Below are positions 35,601 to 50,300 of a stretch of DNA of 64,000 bases, one piece after another. The notes beneath the pieces were generated by a model that searched no databases, had not been told where the DNA came from, and saw nothing but the letters and a program-made list of their open reading frames with translations. The position numbers and the translations under genes are program-made. Within the stretch, counting starts at the first letter, position 1, and every line of letters begins with the position of its first letter. This stretch comes from Oscarella lobularis (lineage: Eukaryota; Porifera; Homoscleromorpha; Homosclerophorida; Oscarellidae). Location: the NCBI RefSeq assembly GCF_947507565.1, contig NC_089189.1:248001-312000 (forward strand), given 5' to 3'.

Positions 35601-38154
35601 ATATTTGCCTCTATAAGGAAGTTGAGCTTGCCATGAATATTGGTTCTGCGAGAGCGAAACAATATTTCCAGCAATTGCATTCGAATATCGTCGTGAGTAT
35701 CAAACTATTGATTATATAAAAATCAAATTTTTATTCACATAAAAGGTTTTACGTCATCCTGATCACGATTTGGGCGGGGGTACGTTTCTCTGGGCGCATC
35801 ACGAGAAAATCGTATGCGTGGATCAAGAAATCGCCTTCATCGGAGGTAAAATAAATAAATAAAATTAATCACCCAAATCAATCAAAACGTCATAGGCTTG
35901 GATTTATGTTTCGGACGTTGGGATAACAGTGAGCATCTTCTAACCGACGTAGGCCCCATAAATTTGAGCCTAGACGAACCCGATGGACCCGCCCTTACAA
36001 CCGTAAAACCCCACTCATAAATAAACGCTTCCCATAAGCAGACTTCCCTATAGATATTAGCCCATTCTGCGACCTTGCTTATGGCCACATCCGCGCCGAA
36101 ACCCCAGAGCATAGAGGACGTTTTTTCGGCGACTTGCGACGAGCTAACGTGGCCAGGAAAGGATTACTATAACCCATTCTATAAAGAACCCGATGAACTC
36201 GACAAACCGTTTGAAGGTTAATTAAATAAATATATAAGGAAACCCGTTGAGGTTTTAGCGTGACTCTAGACGTTGTTCCGCGACTGGAGAGTCCACGTAT
36301 GCCTTGGCAAGACATCGGGGTTTGTTTGTACGGGCGTGCGGCTCGCGACGTCGCTCGACATTTTATTCAACGATGGAATTTCACTAAAGTATTATTTTAA
36401 AAAGTGCAAAATAGATAATTAATTAATTAATTATATAGAATGAAAAGGTGAAGGATAGGGGTAAGTATCCGTTTCTTATGCCACGCGAGGGAGATCCTCT
36501 TGTCGAATTACCTTCGAATGTTTCTGAAAAATTTGTCGATTGTCGGTGTCAGGTAAACCGGAAGTCGATTTAATTATTTTTATTATTTAATCGTTTTTAG
36601 ATTCTTCGATCCGTTGGCGAATGGTCGTCGGGCGTTTCCGTGGAATATTCGATTCTCCAGGCGTACGTTCACTGCATTGAAACCGCGGAGCATTTCATTT
36701 ACATAGAAGTATGAGTACAAACACATTTATTAATCGAAATTAGATAATTTCCCAAGGGCCAATTCTTTATTACGTCAGTTCCCGGTTCCGTAGACAATGA
36801 TATAGGACTAGCTCTAGCTAGGCGTGTGGAACGAGCTCACAAGTAAATCAAAACGCCCAAATTAAAAATAATAAATATACTTTTCCTCATAGAGAAGGCA
36901 AACCTTTTCGAATCATCATTATTTTACCTTTGCTACCGGAATTCGAAGGTGGCTTTAAAAACGAAGGTTTTCTCGTTAGTTTTGAGCGATTTTTAGGTCA
37001 AATTGGCGAGCCTAGTGGACGTACTATACACGCAATTACGCACTGGAACTACACGTCTCTTTTTCGCGGTGGTTCTTCGCTTTTCGAGCGAATTCAAGCC
37101 ATAGGTCGTTGTGTCCTTACCCAAAGCGAATTTTTGCTGAATAGATTTTTCACTAGACCCGAGTTTAGATCCGCGCAATTACTTCATGGTCTTTGGGCTT
37201 CGAAATCACGCTCTTCTCAAAGCCGAACCAGTATAAGAATCAATAATTTTAATTCGATTAAAATAGTTTAGTATCCTAAGGTAACCGAAATAATTTACGT
37301 GCATTCAAAGATGCTCATTGTCGACGATAGAAAGGCGATAATAGGATCAGGTAAGCATAAAATTATTAATTTTTAAAACACCCTTTTTAGAGAGTTCTTT
37401 AGCCAATATCAACGATAGATCAATGACGGGTTACAGGGACTCAGAAATCGCAGTTCTAATAGAAGACACCAATTTTGTATATAAGAAAAAATAGCAGTAC
37501 TTATTATTCATTTTTTGAATTATTAATTAAGGTTGATTCGCGTCTGGGTGGCGAACCGTGTTCCGTTGGAAAATTCGTGCAGGGATTGCGTCTCCAACTC
37601 TTTAGGTACGATAATTTAGCACTTGGTATAAAGCTATTTAACTTTTCAAGAAATCATTTGGGGTTTTCTTCATCTGAGCCAAATGACGAGCTGCTAGATC
37701 CAACTACAAGGAAATTCTTCAAGGTTAGACACCGTATCTATAAACAGAGAGCCAGAAAACGATTTTTTACAGCAACTATGGGTTCCAACTGCCGCTAGAA
37801 ATTCTCTAATATTAGAAGAGGTATACTAGACTCAGTCCTTGAATAGAATTTGAAATATTTATCTATGTAAATCGAGGTCTTTAATTGTCTTCCATCGGAA
37901 CACGCGAAAACGTTCGCTGACGTTCGAAATATTCGCGTAACCCCGTTAAAATTCTAATTAATTAATTAATTAATATATATTCTTCACAGTCCACGCCGAC
38001 TCTCGCTAAAACAGATCGATCAGCGGCAAAGGAGAAGCTGAAAGACGTCAAGGGACACTTGGTTCTCATGCCTGTGAAATTTCTAGACGAAGAAAATCTC
38101 CTACCGTCACTTGGCACAGCAGAAGGCCTCATACCATACACTACATTCACGTGA
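32643..38154 (+). CDS. PLD1: phospholipase D1/2 type (PX-PH-HKD)
   Basis: Hydrolyses phosphatidylcholine to phosphatidic acid and choline at membranes. It starts MAEADVDS at 32643 and has about 20 exons. Order seen: acidic N-terminus ([14 protein letters not shown]), PX domain ([13 protein letters not shown], then [19 protein letters not shown] near 33170-33230), PH domain (KKKKGGHRF to [13 protein letters not shown] near 33720-33890), then catalytic half. First HKD motif HHEKIVCVD is at about 35797-35823. Second, [10 protein letters not shown], is at about 37299-37328. Also seen are [57 protein letters not shown] residues split by an intron, and the C-terminal [17 protein letters not shown]. 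One intron (34167-35148) holds a 28-bp repeat array. A few N-terminal exon junctions are uncertain. PLD1 versus PLD2 cannot be decided. Confidence 0.92.
34197..34790. repeat. 28-bp tandem repeat in a PLD intron
   Basis: About twenty copies of GGGGCAAAACAGTTTTGAAG plus CAAGATAA, with a GAGGCGAAAT variant. As 28 is not a multiple of three, the unit is open in all three minus-strand frames and yields repetitive minus-strand open frames with an 84-bp period. I treat these as artefacts. It abuts a copy of the 105-bp dispersed repeat. Confidence 0.92.
34791..34880. repeat. diverged copy of the ~105-bp dispersed repeat
   Basis: Contains ACGCCCACTTTCGAGGGG followed by AATTCGTTGCGCGAGCGG and GGCGCATGGA, matching the array at 29958-30200. 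It lies in the same PLD intron as the 28-bp array. Confidence 0.8.
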
Positions 38155-38339
38155 ACCTTTCTTTATTTTCCACTTTATAGACGTATTTATTTATATGTGC
38201 GTTTTTGAGCGAGAACCAGCGGAGGAAAGTGATGTACGATCTCCACGTGTTCCAGCTCGAGTTGGCCGCTTTTTTTTTCGATCGTTTCCGCGATGGCATG
38301 AGCTCTGAAGGCACGGCAGGGCAAATACGCGACGGCCAC

Positions 38340-38547
38340 ACGTTCAAATTGCTCGTATTTTATTTCCACAGACGCATGCAGTACGAAAAAATCATTCTAA
38401 CGTGTCCAATTGCCTTCCTTCTCTCCGTGACTTCGTCCATCTTTTTTCTTGAGCGCGCAACCTAAAAAAATGGTATTAGTCACTGTAAAATAGTCGTTGT
38501 ACGTACCTTTTGGTTTGCGTCCGTATTAGCGTAACCCAGGCTACACC
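38340..38547. repeat. ~0.2-kb dispersed repeat, copy A
   Basis: This segment is clearly related to 45310-45522: shared blocks include TATTTTATTTCCACA, CTTCTCTCC, GACTTCGTCCATC-like sequence and the near-identical end GTTTGCGTCCGTATTAGC with AACCCAGGCTACACC. It starts about 190 bp after the PLD stop and ends exactly where SELENOO similarity stops. On the minus strand it could encode GYANTDANQK and a charged helix RSRKKMDEVTERRKA across a GT-AG pair, so it may be a duplicated exon pair of an unidentified gene rather than a transposon. Confidence 0.7.
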
Positions 38548-43468
<4,921 letters not shown>

Positions 43469-43891
43469 TAAAGCCACATCTAATCAGTGGTTAGCCGAAT
43501 GCTGTCTCTAGAAGATCAGCATGTGACGTTTTTAGTAGAAAAACGATGCACATCTCCAACCGGACCGATCCTCCCTTTATTTTTTGACTCACTTCGATGA
43601 AGACGTGGCCAGAGGAGAAGTTAGCATAAAAACAAGCCTGCAACTGAATACAACATGACAAAGGTGTATATACAGGAGGACAATCACGTTAGGACGGACG
43701 TAAATGCTCTATTCTTTTTCACGTGTTTGATGCAAGCAAAGAAGTTCCAAGGACGTCCTATGGCCATCATTTGGGCCAATCCTTTTCTCCACTAAAGAAT
43801 AATTAGATTAATTTCCAATCTAACCACGGTACTCCCATCGATCCCATCATTCTTCACTCCGACGACGTCCGACCGGCCTGTTCTCCCCAGC
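43469..43891. other. unique sequence before the ELOVL-like copy, nothing seen
   Basis: A 423-bp gap between the minisatellite and the ELOVL-like start. I looked for SELENOO N-terminal exons on the minus strand and for upstream ELOVL exons, and recognised neither. Confidence 0.5.
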
Positions 43892-44641
43892 ATGGTCTTC
43901 TCTCGTCTCGAAGAGATTGAGGCACGCTTCAATTTCACCGTCGCCACGGCGTCTCTGCGAAGCGGCGGCTGGAAGGCGTGCTTTTACGTGAGCATCGTCT
44001 ACGTGATCGCAATATTCGCCGGACGCCACTACATGGAGTCTCGACCCAAATTCAACTTGAGACGTCTCCTATTCGGATGGAATATGCTTCTCGCCCTCTT
44101 CAGCGCACTCGGAGTCCGACGAGTCGCCGTGCCAATTTTTACAGACATAATCTCATTCGGTTGGGACAAGGCGATTTGTTCCCAAGATCCCTTCCATAAA
44201 AGGGGCGCCCTTTGGATGTACGTTTTCGGTCTGTCGAAAATTCCCGAACTGTTTGACACGTCCTTTATTGTATTGAGAAAGCAGCCGCTCATCTTTTTGC
44301 ACTGGTATCATCACGTCACCGTATTCTGCTACGGTTTTCATTCGTTCACAGATCCGCAAGGCCACGTTCGACTTTTCGTCGCTATGAACTTCTTCGTTCA
44401 CATGGTGATGTATTCGTACTACGCTGTGCGCGCTCAGGGTCTCGTTCGACTGCCTCGAATCGTCAATATTACGATCACTGTCATGCAAATAGCGCAGATG
44501 TTCATTGGTTTGCTTATTGTCGTTGAAGCGACGATTTGAACGTATACTGGAATTCCGTGTCCTGACAGTCCAAGACACATATTTGTGGCGGCGATCATGT
44601 ACCTCAGCTATCTGGTGCTTTTTGCGAATTATTTCTATTAA
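43892..44641 (+). pseudogene. ELOVL6-like fatty-acid elongase copy with two in-frame stops
   Basis: A single uninterrupted exon starts MVFSRLEEIEARFNF and carries the elongase hallmarks: KIPELFDTSFIVLRKQ, the histidine box FLHWYHHVTVF and MVMYSYYAVRAQG, with several membrane segments. Elongases of this class extend C12-C16 acyl-CoA in the ER. An in-frame TGA at 44537-44539 (codon 216) interrupts it, yet the frame continues with IFVAAIMYLSYLVLFANYFY, the expected last membrane helix. A TAA at 44639-44641 follows, beyond which SYVKKESDVRK still resembles the family tail. Against recalled human ELOVL6, TGA falls at a Trp and TAA at a Glu, so both look like single-base nonsense changes. The lack of introns in an intron-rich genome suggests a retrocopy, although no poly(A) trace is visible. 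Confidence 0.75.
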
Positions 44642-45309
44642 TCGTATGTGAAGAAAGAGAGTGACGTCAGGAAAGTCGATAGCGCTTTTGAATGGCGTCG
44701 AATCAAAAGCGCTTTCAAACGGGATGAAAGAAAGGTGACGAATAATTGGATTTGCATTTATTTGTGTAGGTAAACACTATTTTTGTTACAGTACCTTACT
44801 CATGTAATCTAAGAGACTCGACCTCTATCTAACGACGATCCGTTTGGCTTACTTACCCAGCTGCAGCATATCCACGGGACTAAGGACAGTTAGTCTCCGG
44901 CGGAGTTGTCCCCTTAGTTACCGCGTAATAATCAAGCGTCTTGGCAGAGTAGCTTTGAGACATTGCAGTAGTGCACAGCAGTTGAATGAATTCCTCTTTT
45001 GACCCACTTTCTATTTCACGTGATCAACGTCGAATCCCACAATGAAGAGGAGAATGGTATTAGCATAAGTAAGAAGAGCTCTCGCCTTTTTCACGCACTG
45101 AGCGGCCAATTTTTGATCCAAAAAGATTCGTAGAGAACAAAGCGTCCTATTCCTAGAGAAAGATGATCAACGCGTTCGAGGTCTACTGTCCCAAGCGATA
45201 CGACGGCTGCAGGATGGATTAATTTTATTTTTGGAATTGTTGCTAATTATTTATCTTTAGGGGCATTCAAATGGAAGATGGGTGAAGGGGACAGGACGCG
45301 TGAAGGGGA
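44642..45309. other. mostly featureless, with a possible TRAF-type zinc-finger scrap
   Basis: No intact gene. At about 45163-45210 one plus-strand frame reads MINAFEVYCPKRYDGC, which resembles the start of a TRAF-type zinc finger, and is followed by no good donor. This could be a gene fragment in the surrounding debris or chance. The remainder shows no recognisable feature. Confidence 0.3.
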
Positions 45310-45522
45310 AGTATTTTATTTCCACACATGCGTGTAGTACAAAAAAATCACTCTACCGAAAATCTAACGTGTCTCGTGGCCTTTCTTCTCTCCTTCTGTG
45401 AATTCGTCCATCATTTTTCTTCAGCGCGCGACCTAAAAAGAAAATCCTCTTAGTCAGTGTCAAATAATCGTTATACGTACCTTTTGGTTTGCGTCCGTAT
45501 TAGCGTAACCCAGGCTACACCG
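45310..45522. repeat. ~0.2-kb dispersed repeat, copy B
   Basis: Diverged partner of 38340-38547, in the same orientation, ending with the shared GTTTGCGTCCGTATTAGC and AACCCAGGCTACACC. Beyond that point the two loci are unrelated, so the boundary is sharp on this side. Confidence 0.7.
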
Positions 45523-46310
45523 CGTGGAGGTTCGGACGCTTCGTAGCCCAGGGAAGTCTTCGCAAAGCGATGACTCCCTTCCAAAAATTGTCGGGTGAGT
45601 TGCGCGTCATCGGCCACCCCACGTGTACCCGCCTGGATGAGAGTCGGTCCCTAATACCGAAGTCCCCCGGCGCGCTGGTACAAGCAAACCCTTCGGTATG
45701 TGTTCCAGAGAAGAACCGGGGCTACTGGAAGTGGAGAACGGCCGACCACTGTTTGTAGAGGCCGACAAGAAAGACAGTGCAATGCCCGAAATGCCTTCAC
45801 CTGAGCCGGATCATCGTCGGTCTAATCGTGCTATCGGGTGAGAAAAGTGCCGGCAACCAGACCGTTTTTGAACACCCCCTCCAAGCCGTAACCGCTCGAG
45901 CCTAGCGCGGTTCGTGCTTGTTAGCAACAATAAGACCTAAGCGATCGTTCTGCCCAGTGCGCGTACCGAGGCCGAAGCCCCCCTTCGCCCTGCCTACGGG
46001 CTCCGGCACGGATTATCCGTGGGCCACGCTGATCCGACACCCAGACTTGCCTTTTGCCTTCCCCCGAGCCGGTCCGTTCAAGAACGAGACGTAGCGAACC
46101 ACGCCGCATCCACCCTCAGCCGCAACTGAGGGGAAATCGGTGTGCTCTTCGCTTTTCAATCGTGTAGCTCCGCCCAGAGCGCTCATTGGTCCGCGGAGGT
46201 CACGTGGGATTCAACTAGCGCTCTGAATGGTGGAAACAGATAGGTGCAAATTTTCAATTCCGGTTTGGCTATTGATTAGTCAGCAATTGACGCCTCAAGG
46301 CTCGAGTTCA
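45523..46310. other. GC-rich stretch of unknown nature
   Basis: Markedly more GC-rich than its surroundings, especially 45530-46140. Short open frames occur on both strands but none resembles a known protein, and no tRNA- or rRNA-like element was recognised. It could be a mobile-element remnant or part of a repeat family not otherwise present here. Confidence 0.35.
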
Positions 46311-46979
46311 AGATGGCGAAGAACATGCCTCGTGGGACGCCTTTTCTCTTCTTCACGCTTTCGTCAACCGTCTAGATATCGAAGAACAAGCCAGGTAGAC
46401 TAGACTAGCACGCTATAGCTAAGAAAATGGCGGATCTCTTCGATCGAACGTCGATCGAGACCGATTGCGCGTCGCGCGCGCCGTTTTCGATCGCTGTTTC
46501 ACTCGGACGAAGCTGCGAGGTCCGTTCGAGTAGCCTTGGTGCCTAATCTACGACGATCGATTGTTTTTCCACGTAGGTACGCTGTAAAACGGATCGCATC
46601 GACGAAAGCGGCACGTAACTTCGTTCAATCGACTACAAGACTAGCAAGAATACGAAAGAGACGGCAAACGAGGCGAAAGGAAAGCGAAATAGTCGGCTAG
46701 AGTTCATTTTTGCTAAGGAGGTGTGTCTGATCAATTTGATTACATAACTAATTTATTTTTCAGATTTATAGCTACGGTGTTTTGCTGTGGGAAATAAGTG
46801 AAATGCGTCATCCCTATCATCAAGGTCAAATTCATTTTTTATGACATTTTGAGACGTTTGGCTATTTTTTCGCTTAGGTAAAGATAAAGAAATCTTTGCA
46901 ATTCGATCCGCAGAATCGACCGATGTTCCGCGACATCGTGGTGGCGCTAATAACCGAAGCGGAGTACAAAGCCAATTGA
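46311..46979 (+). pseudogene. mosaic remnant including a TKL-kinase C-terminus
   Basis: Three scraps lie in sequence. 46311-46395 has one frame reading EEHASWDAFSLLHAFV before a GT donor (gene unknown). 46427-46545 starts MADLFDRTSIETDCASRAPF and has a relative at 59402. 46766-46979 carries the kinase C-lobe end: YSYGVLLWEISEMRHPY and, after an intron, QFDPQNRPMFRDIVVAL and EAEYKAN-stop. The kinase end matches 53870-54175 but the part between the intron and SLQFDP is deleted, and no N-lobe is present. It is therefore a broken relative of the kinase downstream of copy 1. Confidence 0.65.
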
Positions 46980-47343
46980 GGTAAACCCAAAATTTGAAAT
47001 TCAGTCATATCCCCGTACTCTCACGTGAAGTTTGATTCTTTTTTTATTTCTACCTTTTCTCATGAATATTTGCAATACTTTCGTGTTAGCGTTTTATCCT
47101 GTGATAATAAAAAATTTTGATCTGTTGGGATGTTGTCCAAGTCACGTGATGCTGTTTACGCCATCGTGGTTCTCCTTTTTGAGTCGGTTTTGTCGTCCCT
47201 GGAGCGATTGAGTCGTCTTGCAAAGGTCCAGTCAACGATATGTGTTTCATCAATTGACATTTTTTTTTCTTTTAGACTCGTTTTGATGTCTCGTCGTTGA
47301 AGCACTCGATTCCGTTCTCTCGAACCGTTTCTCCTCTTCGAAA
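46980..47343 (+). promoter_or_regulatory. 5' flank of kelch copy 1, duplicated upstream of copies 2 and 3
   Basis: This flank recurs at 54176-54533 and 59756-60107 with high similarity, each time starting at a kinase tail that ends EAEYKAN or its remnant. It includes TCACGTGA at 47021-47028 and 47142-47149 and a pyrimidine tract ending TTTTAG near 47275 that could be the acceptor of a 5'-UTR intron. Retention in all three copies suggests it is the array promoter. Confidence 0.5.
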
Positions 47344-50300
47344 ATGTCATCCGCGTGTCCGTCATCTCGAATGGGACACGTCGCCGCCGTGATCAATGAT
47401 GAAATGCTTGTGTGGGGAGGACTAGCGGTGAGAGAATCGACGGGAAAGAAGTACAGGTGTTCTCCCGATTTGATCGAGTGCTTCAATCTGTTGACAAGTC
47501 AATGGAATGAACGAAGAGCAACATCCAACAGCCCATCCGACCTTCCTCATTCATGTCTCTACGCACGAATCGGTGTCGTCCAAAATCGGGACATTTATCA
47601 ATTTGGTGGTCACTACTTGTCGTCTGATCGCCGTGATGTCTATTCAAACGATGTTCACAAATTGGATGGATCGACGTTGGAATGGCAACAAATCCATTCC
47701 AATGACCAATCAACGCCCAGCGGGAGATCGAGACATGGAATGTGCGTGTTAGGGAAGAAAGGAGACGAACATCTCGTCATGATGGGCGGATACGGAACAA
47801 AGATTGTTTCACCAATACCAGACGGATCTCAATTCATTCCTGATCCAAATAATCCTGACTTGGGGTGTAACAATGAAGTTTGGTTGTTTTGCATCCGAAA
47901 GAGTGAGTGACGTGTAAAATTAATTTGAATTGAATGTAGACATTTGTTTGAAGGGAATTGGGTTCCAGCTCAATGCACAGGAAAAAAACCACATCCTCGA
48001 TTAGGACATTCTTTCACTACCATTGATATTAATCGAGCCATTTTCATTGGCGGCTTTGGTCTTGAGGGAGTGTTGAATGATGCTTTTCTGTTCATGTTCA
48101 GTTCACTGGTAATGAGATAGGTTTGGTATTAATTAATTAAGAAATGGGATTTATTTGCGTAGGAGTGGATTGAAATGAAATTGGATGATCATCTCATTCC
48201 TCGATTCTCCCATTCGACGGTTGTTGTTGATATTCCCACATTAGGGGGGCAAGTTGCTTTTCTCTTGTGGGGATATGGGAAAGACAAGTTTCCTCTGTCT
48301 CTGGCCCAAATGATTCTAATTGACTTACAAAAGTGCAAAAAGGTAATTGAAATATTTTCATATAACATTCTACGATGACAAAGTTCATTTGACAGGTGTC
48401 AATATCAGATGAGCCCATTCCAACAGGGTATCAATCAGTCTGCTCTATTGTTAGAAGAGGTCTTCTCTTTATTCTGCGATATGGAGGATCACCTTTTAAA
48501 TTCGGCGAGGGCACACCAGAGGCGCTACTAGATATTTTGAAATACGGTTAAGATTAATATCATTATCCAGCCTAATTTCATTGCGTGATTAGATTTAAAA
48601 AGTACGACTGAAAAATTCCTTCGACATGATTTGAGCAAACCAATCGAACAAGAAACGTCCAAGTTCGATAAGAATGCGCCGTTTCGTTCCAACTCTCCGA
48701 CAATGGTAGAAATCAATATTTAATCGTCACATAATTATTTTCGTTTGTATAGAATTGCGAAGGACTGTCTCAAAAAGAACGCGACTTGTTGCATCCGTCT
48801 CCCCAACGAGTAGAAGACGTAATTGCCGTCGTAACGACAGAAAGCGTTCTCATCTTCACTCGATGGAAGAGATTCGCCACTCCATTCTCATCAGACAAAG
48901 GAGCGGAGATCTCCATTCCCAATACGGGATCAATCCTTCGAATTCAACCCCGTACCGCTCTTTCATCGACTCCAAAGACGTCAATGAGCTTGACCCTCTT
49001 CACATTCGACGCCAAACAATCGCAGGGTCTCCTTGACGACGAATTCGTGAGCGATCTGATTCAATTGTCTCTTCCTTCCGGCTTATCCGACGATGACGTA
49101 CACATTGAAATGTATCATGAGCACGGTCTCAATCTCGATCCAATGACGCCAAAAACGAGCGCTTCCAAAGTGGTCTTCTTCTATCAACCTCACGATTATT
49201 TGGCGACGACCAAACACCCAATTAAATTCGACGAGAAGATCGTGATTGATAGAGCGGGACAGCGAAAAATCGCCGCTCTTCTTCAATCGTCTGTCGTCAA
49301 AATCATCGTCTCTCCGTCCGCTCCGTCCGCCGCCGCTTCCGCCGTCGCCGTCGCCTCGTCGAATGAGGATGTCAGTTGCAGTTTCTTCACTCATTTCTAC
49401 GGGTTGGGTCAACAGGCATTCTCATTCCATGCTCTCTCTTTCGAAAAAATTAAAATTCCCGACGGGTGGCAATTCGATCTCTGCCTCATCTCAACGCGAC
49501 CCGAGCATCGGGATCGCTATCTCGCCTATCGCAACGACGGCCGCCGTCAGCCTCTTCTTTTCGATCGACGCGTCAAAAATCTCGTTCTCTCGCCCACTCA
49601 TTTAAACGTCGTCGAAGCGGATGACATCGTAGGCTGGATCAACAAGAGTCGTCGCAAATCATACTTGATCGACATGAAGCAGTTGCTAGCGGTGAGAGAT
49701 AGTCCCATTGACGCGTGGGTCGACACCTTCTACTTCGCCTATAATCATCGAGAGCATCTACAACGTCTTCCAACGATGTCTGCCAACGTCACGATCATTT
49801 CCGGGGATCGACGTCAATGTCTTTGCATTCAAGACTCTTCAGGCAATTTTCAGAAATATTATGACGAAGCCCTGCATCGCGGCTTTGTGTCAATTAATCG
49901 GTCTCGTGTAATTGTTGTCGGCCAAGACGGAGCTGGAAAGTCGTGCCTCGTCGACTCTCTTCTCGACCGACTGTTTGAGAGCGGTAAAGCGAGCACGGAA
50001 GGGGCGGCCGTCACCATGACTTACACTACGGTTAGCGGATGGGTGGCCACCAACAGGAAAGAACACTTGGATACTCTTATAGCAGAGGGTTGCTATCGCA
50101 ATTTACAACAGTCGGCGTTAAAAGAGAGCGCTTCTGAGTCGGCTTCTTCTGCTGATAAGATAAACTCTTACTCCGAACCAGAGGAAGAAGCTGAAGAAGC
50201 CGGGAATCGCGTTTCTCCGGTCAAAACGAAATCTGTACGTCCTGCGGAAGCGGTTGGCATAGACGCAAAAACGCTCACACATAATCAGCTGAATTTGATG

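Noticed and set aside
44537..44539. TGA in the elongase read as selenocysteine
   Set aside because: Elongases are not known selenoproteins, a second stop also interrupts the frame, and I see no evidence of a SECIS element.
45530..46140. GC-rich segment as an rRNA or tRNA locus
   Set aside because: I could not recognise any conserved rRNA block, tRNA B-box or cloverleaf; left as unknown.
49083..49605. Opposite-strand and alternate-frame proteins within kelch exon 6 (also in copies 2 and 3)
   Set aside because: They recur in each duplicate because the DNA is duplicated, lack domains, and overlap the frame that continues into Roc or death domains.
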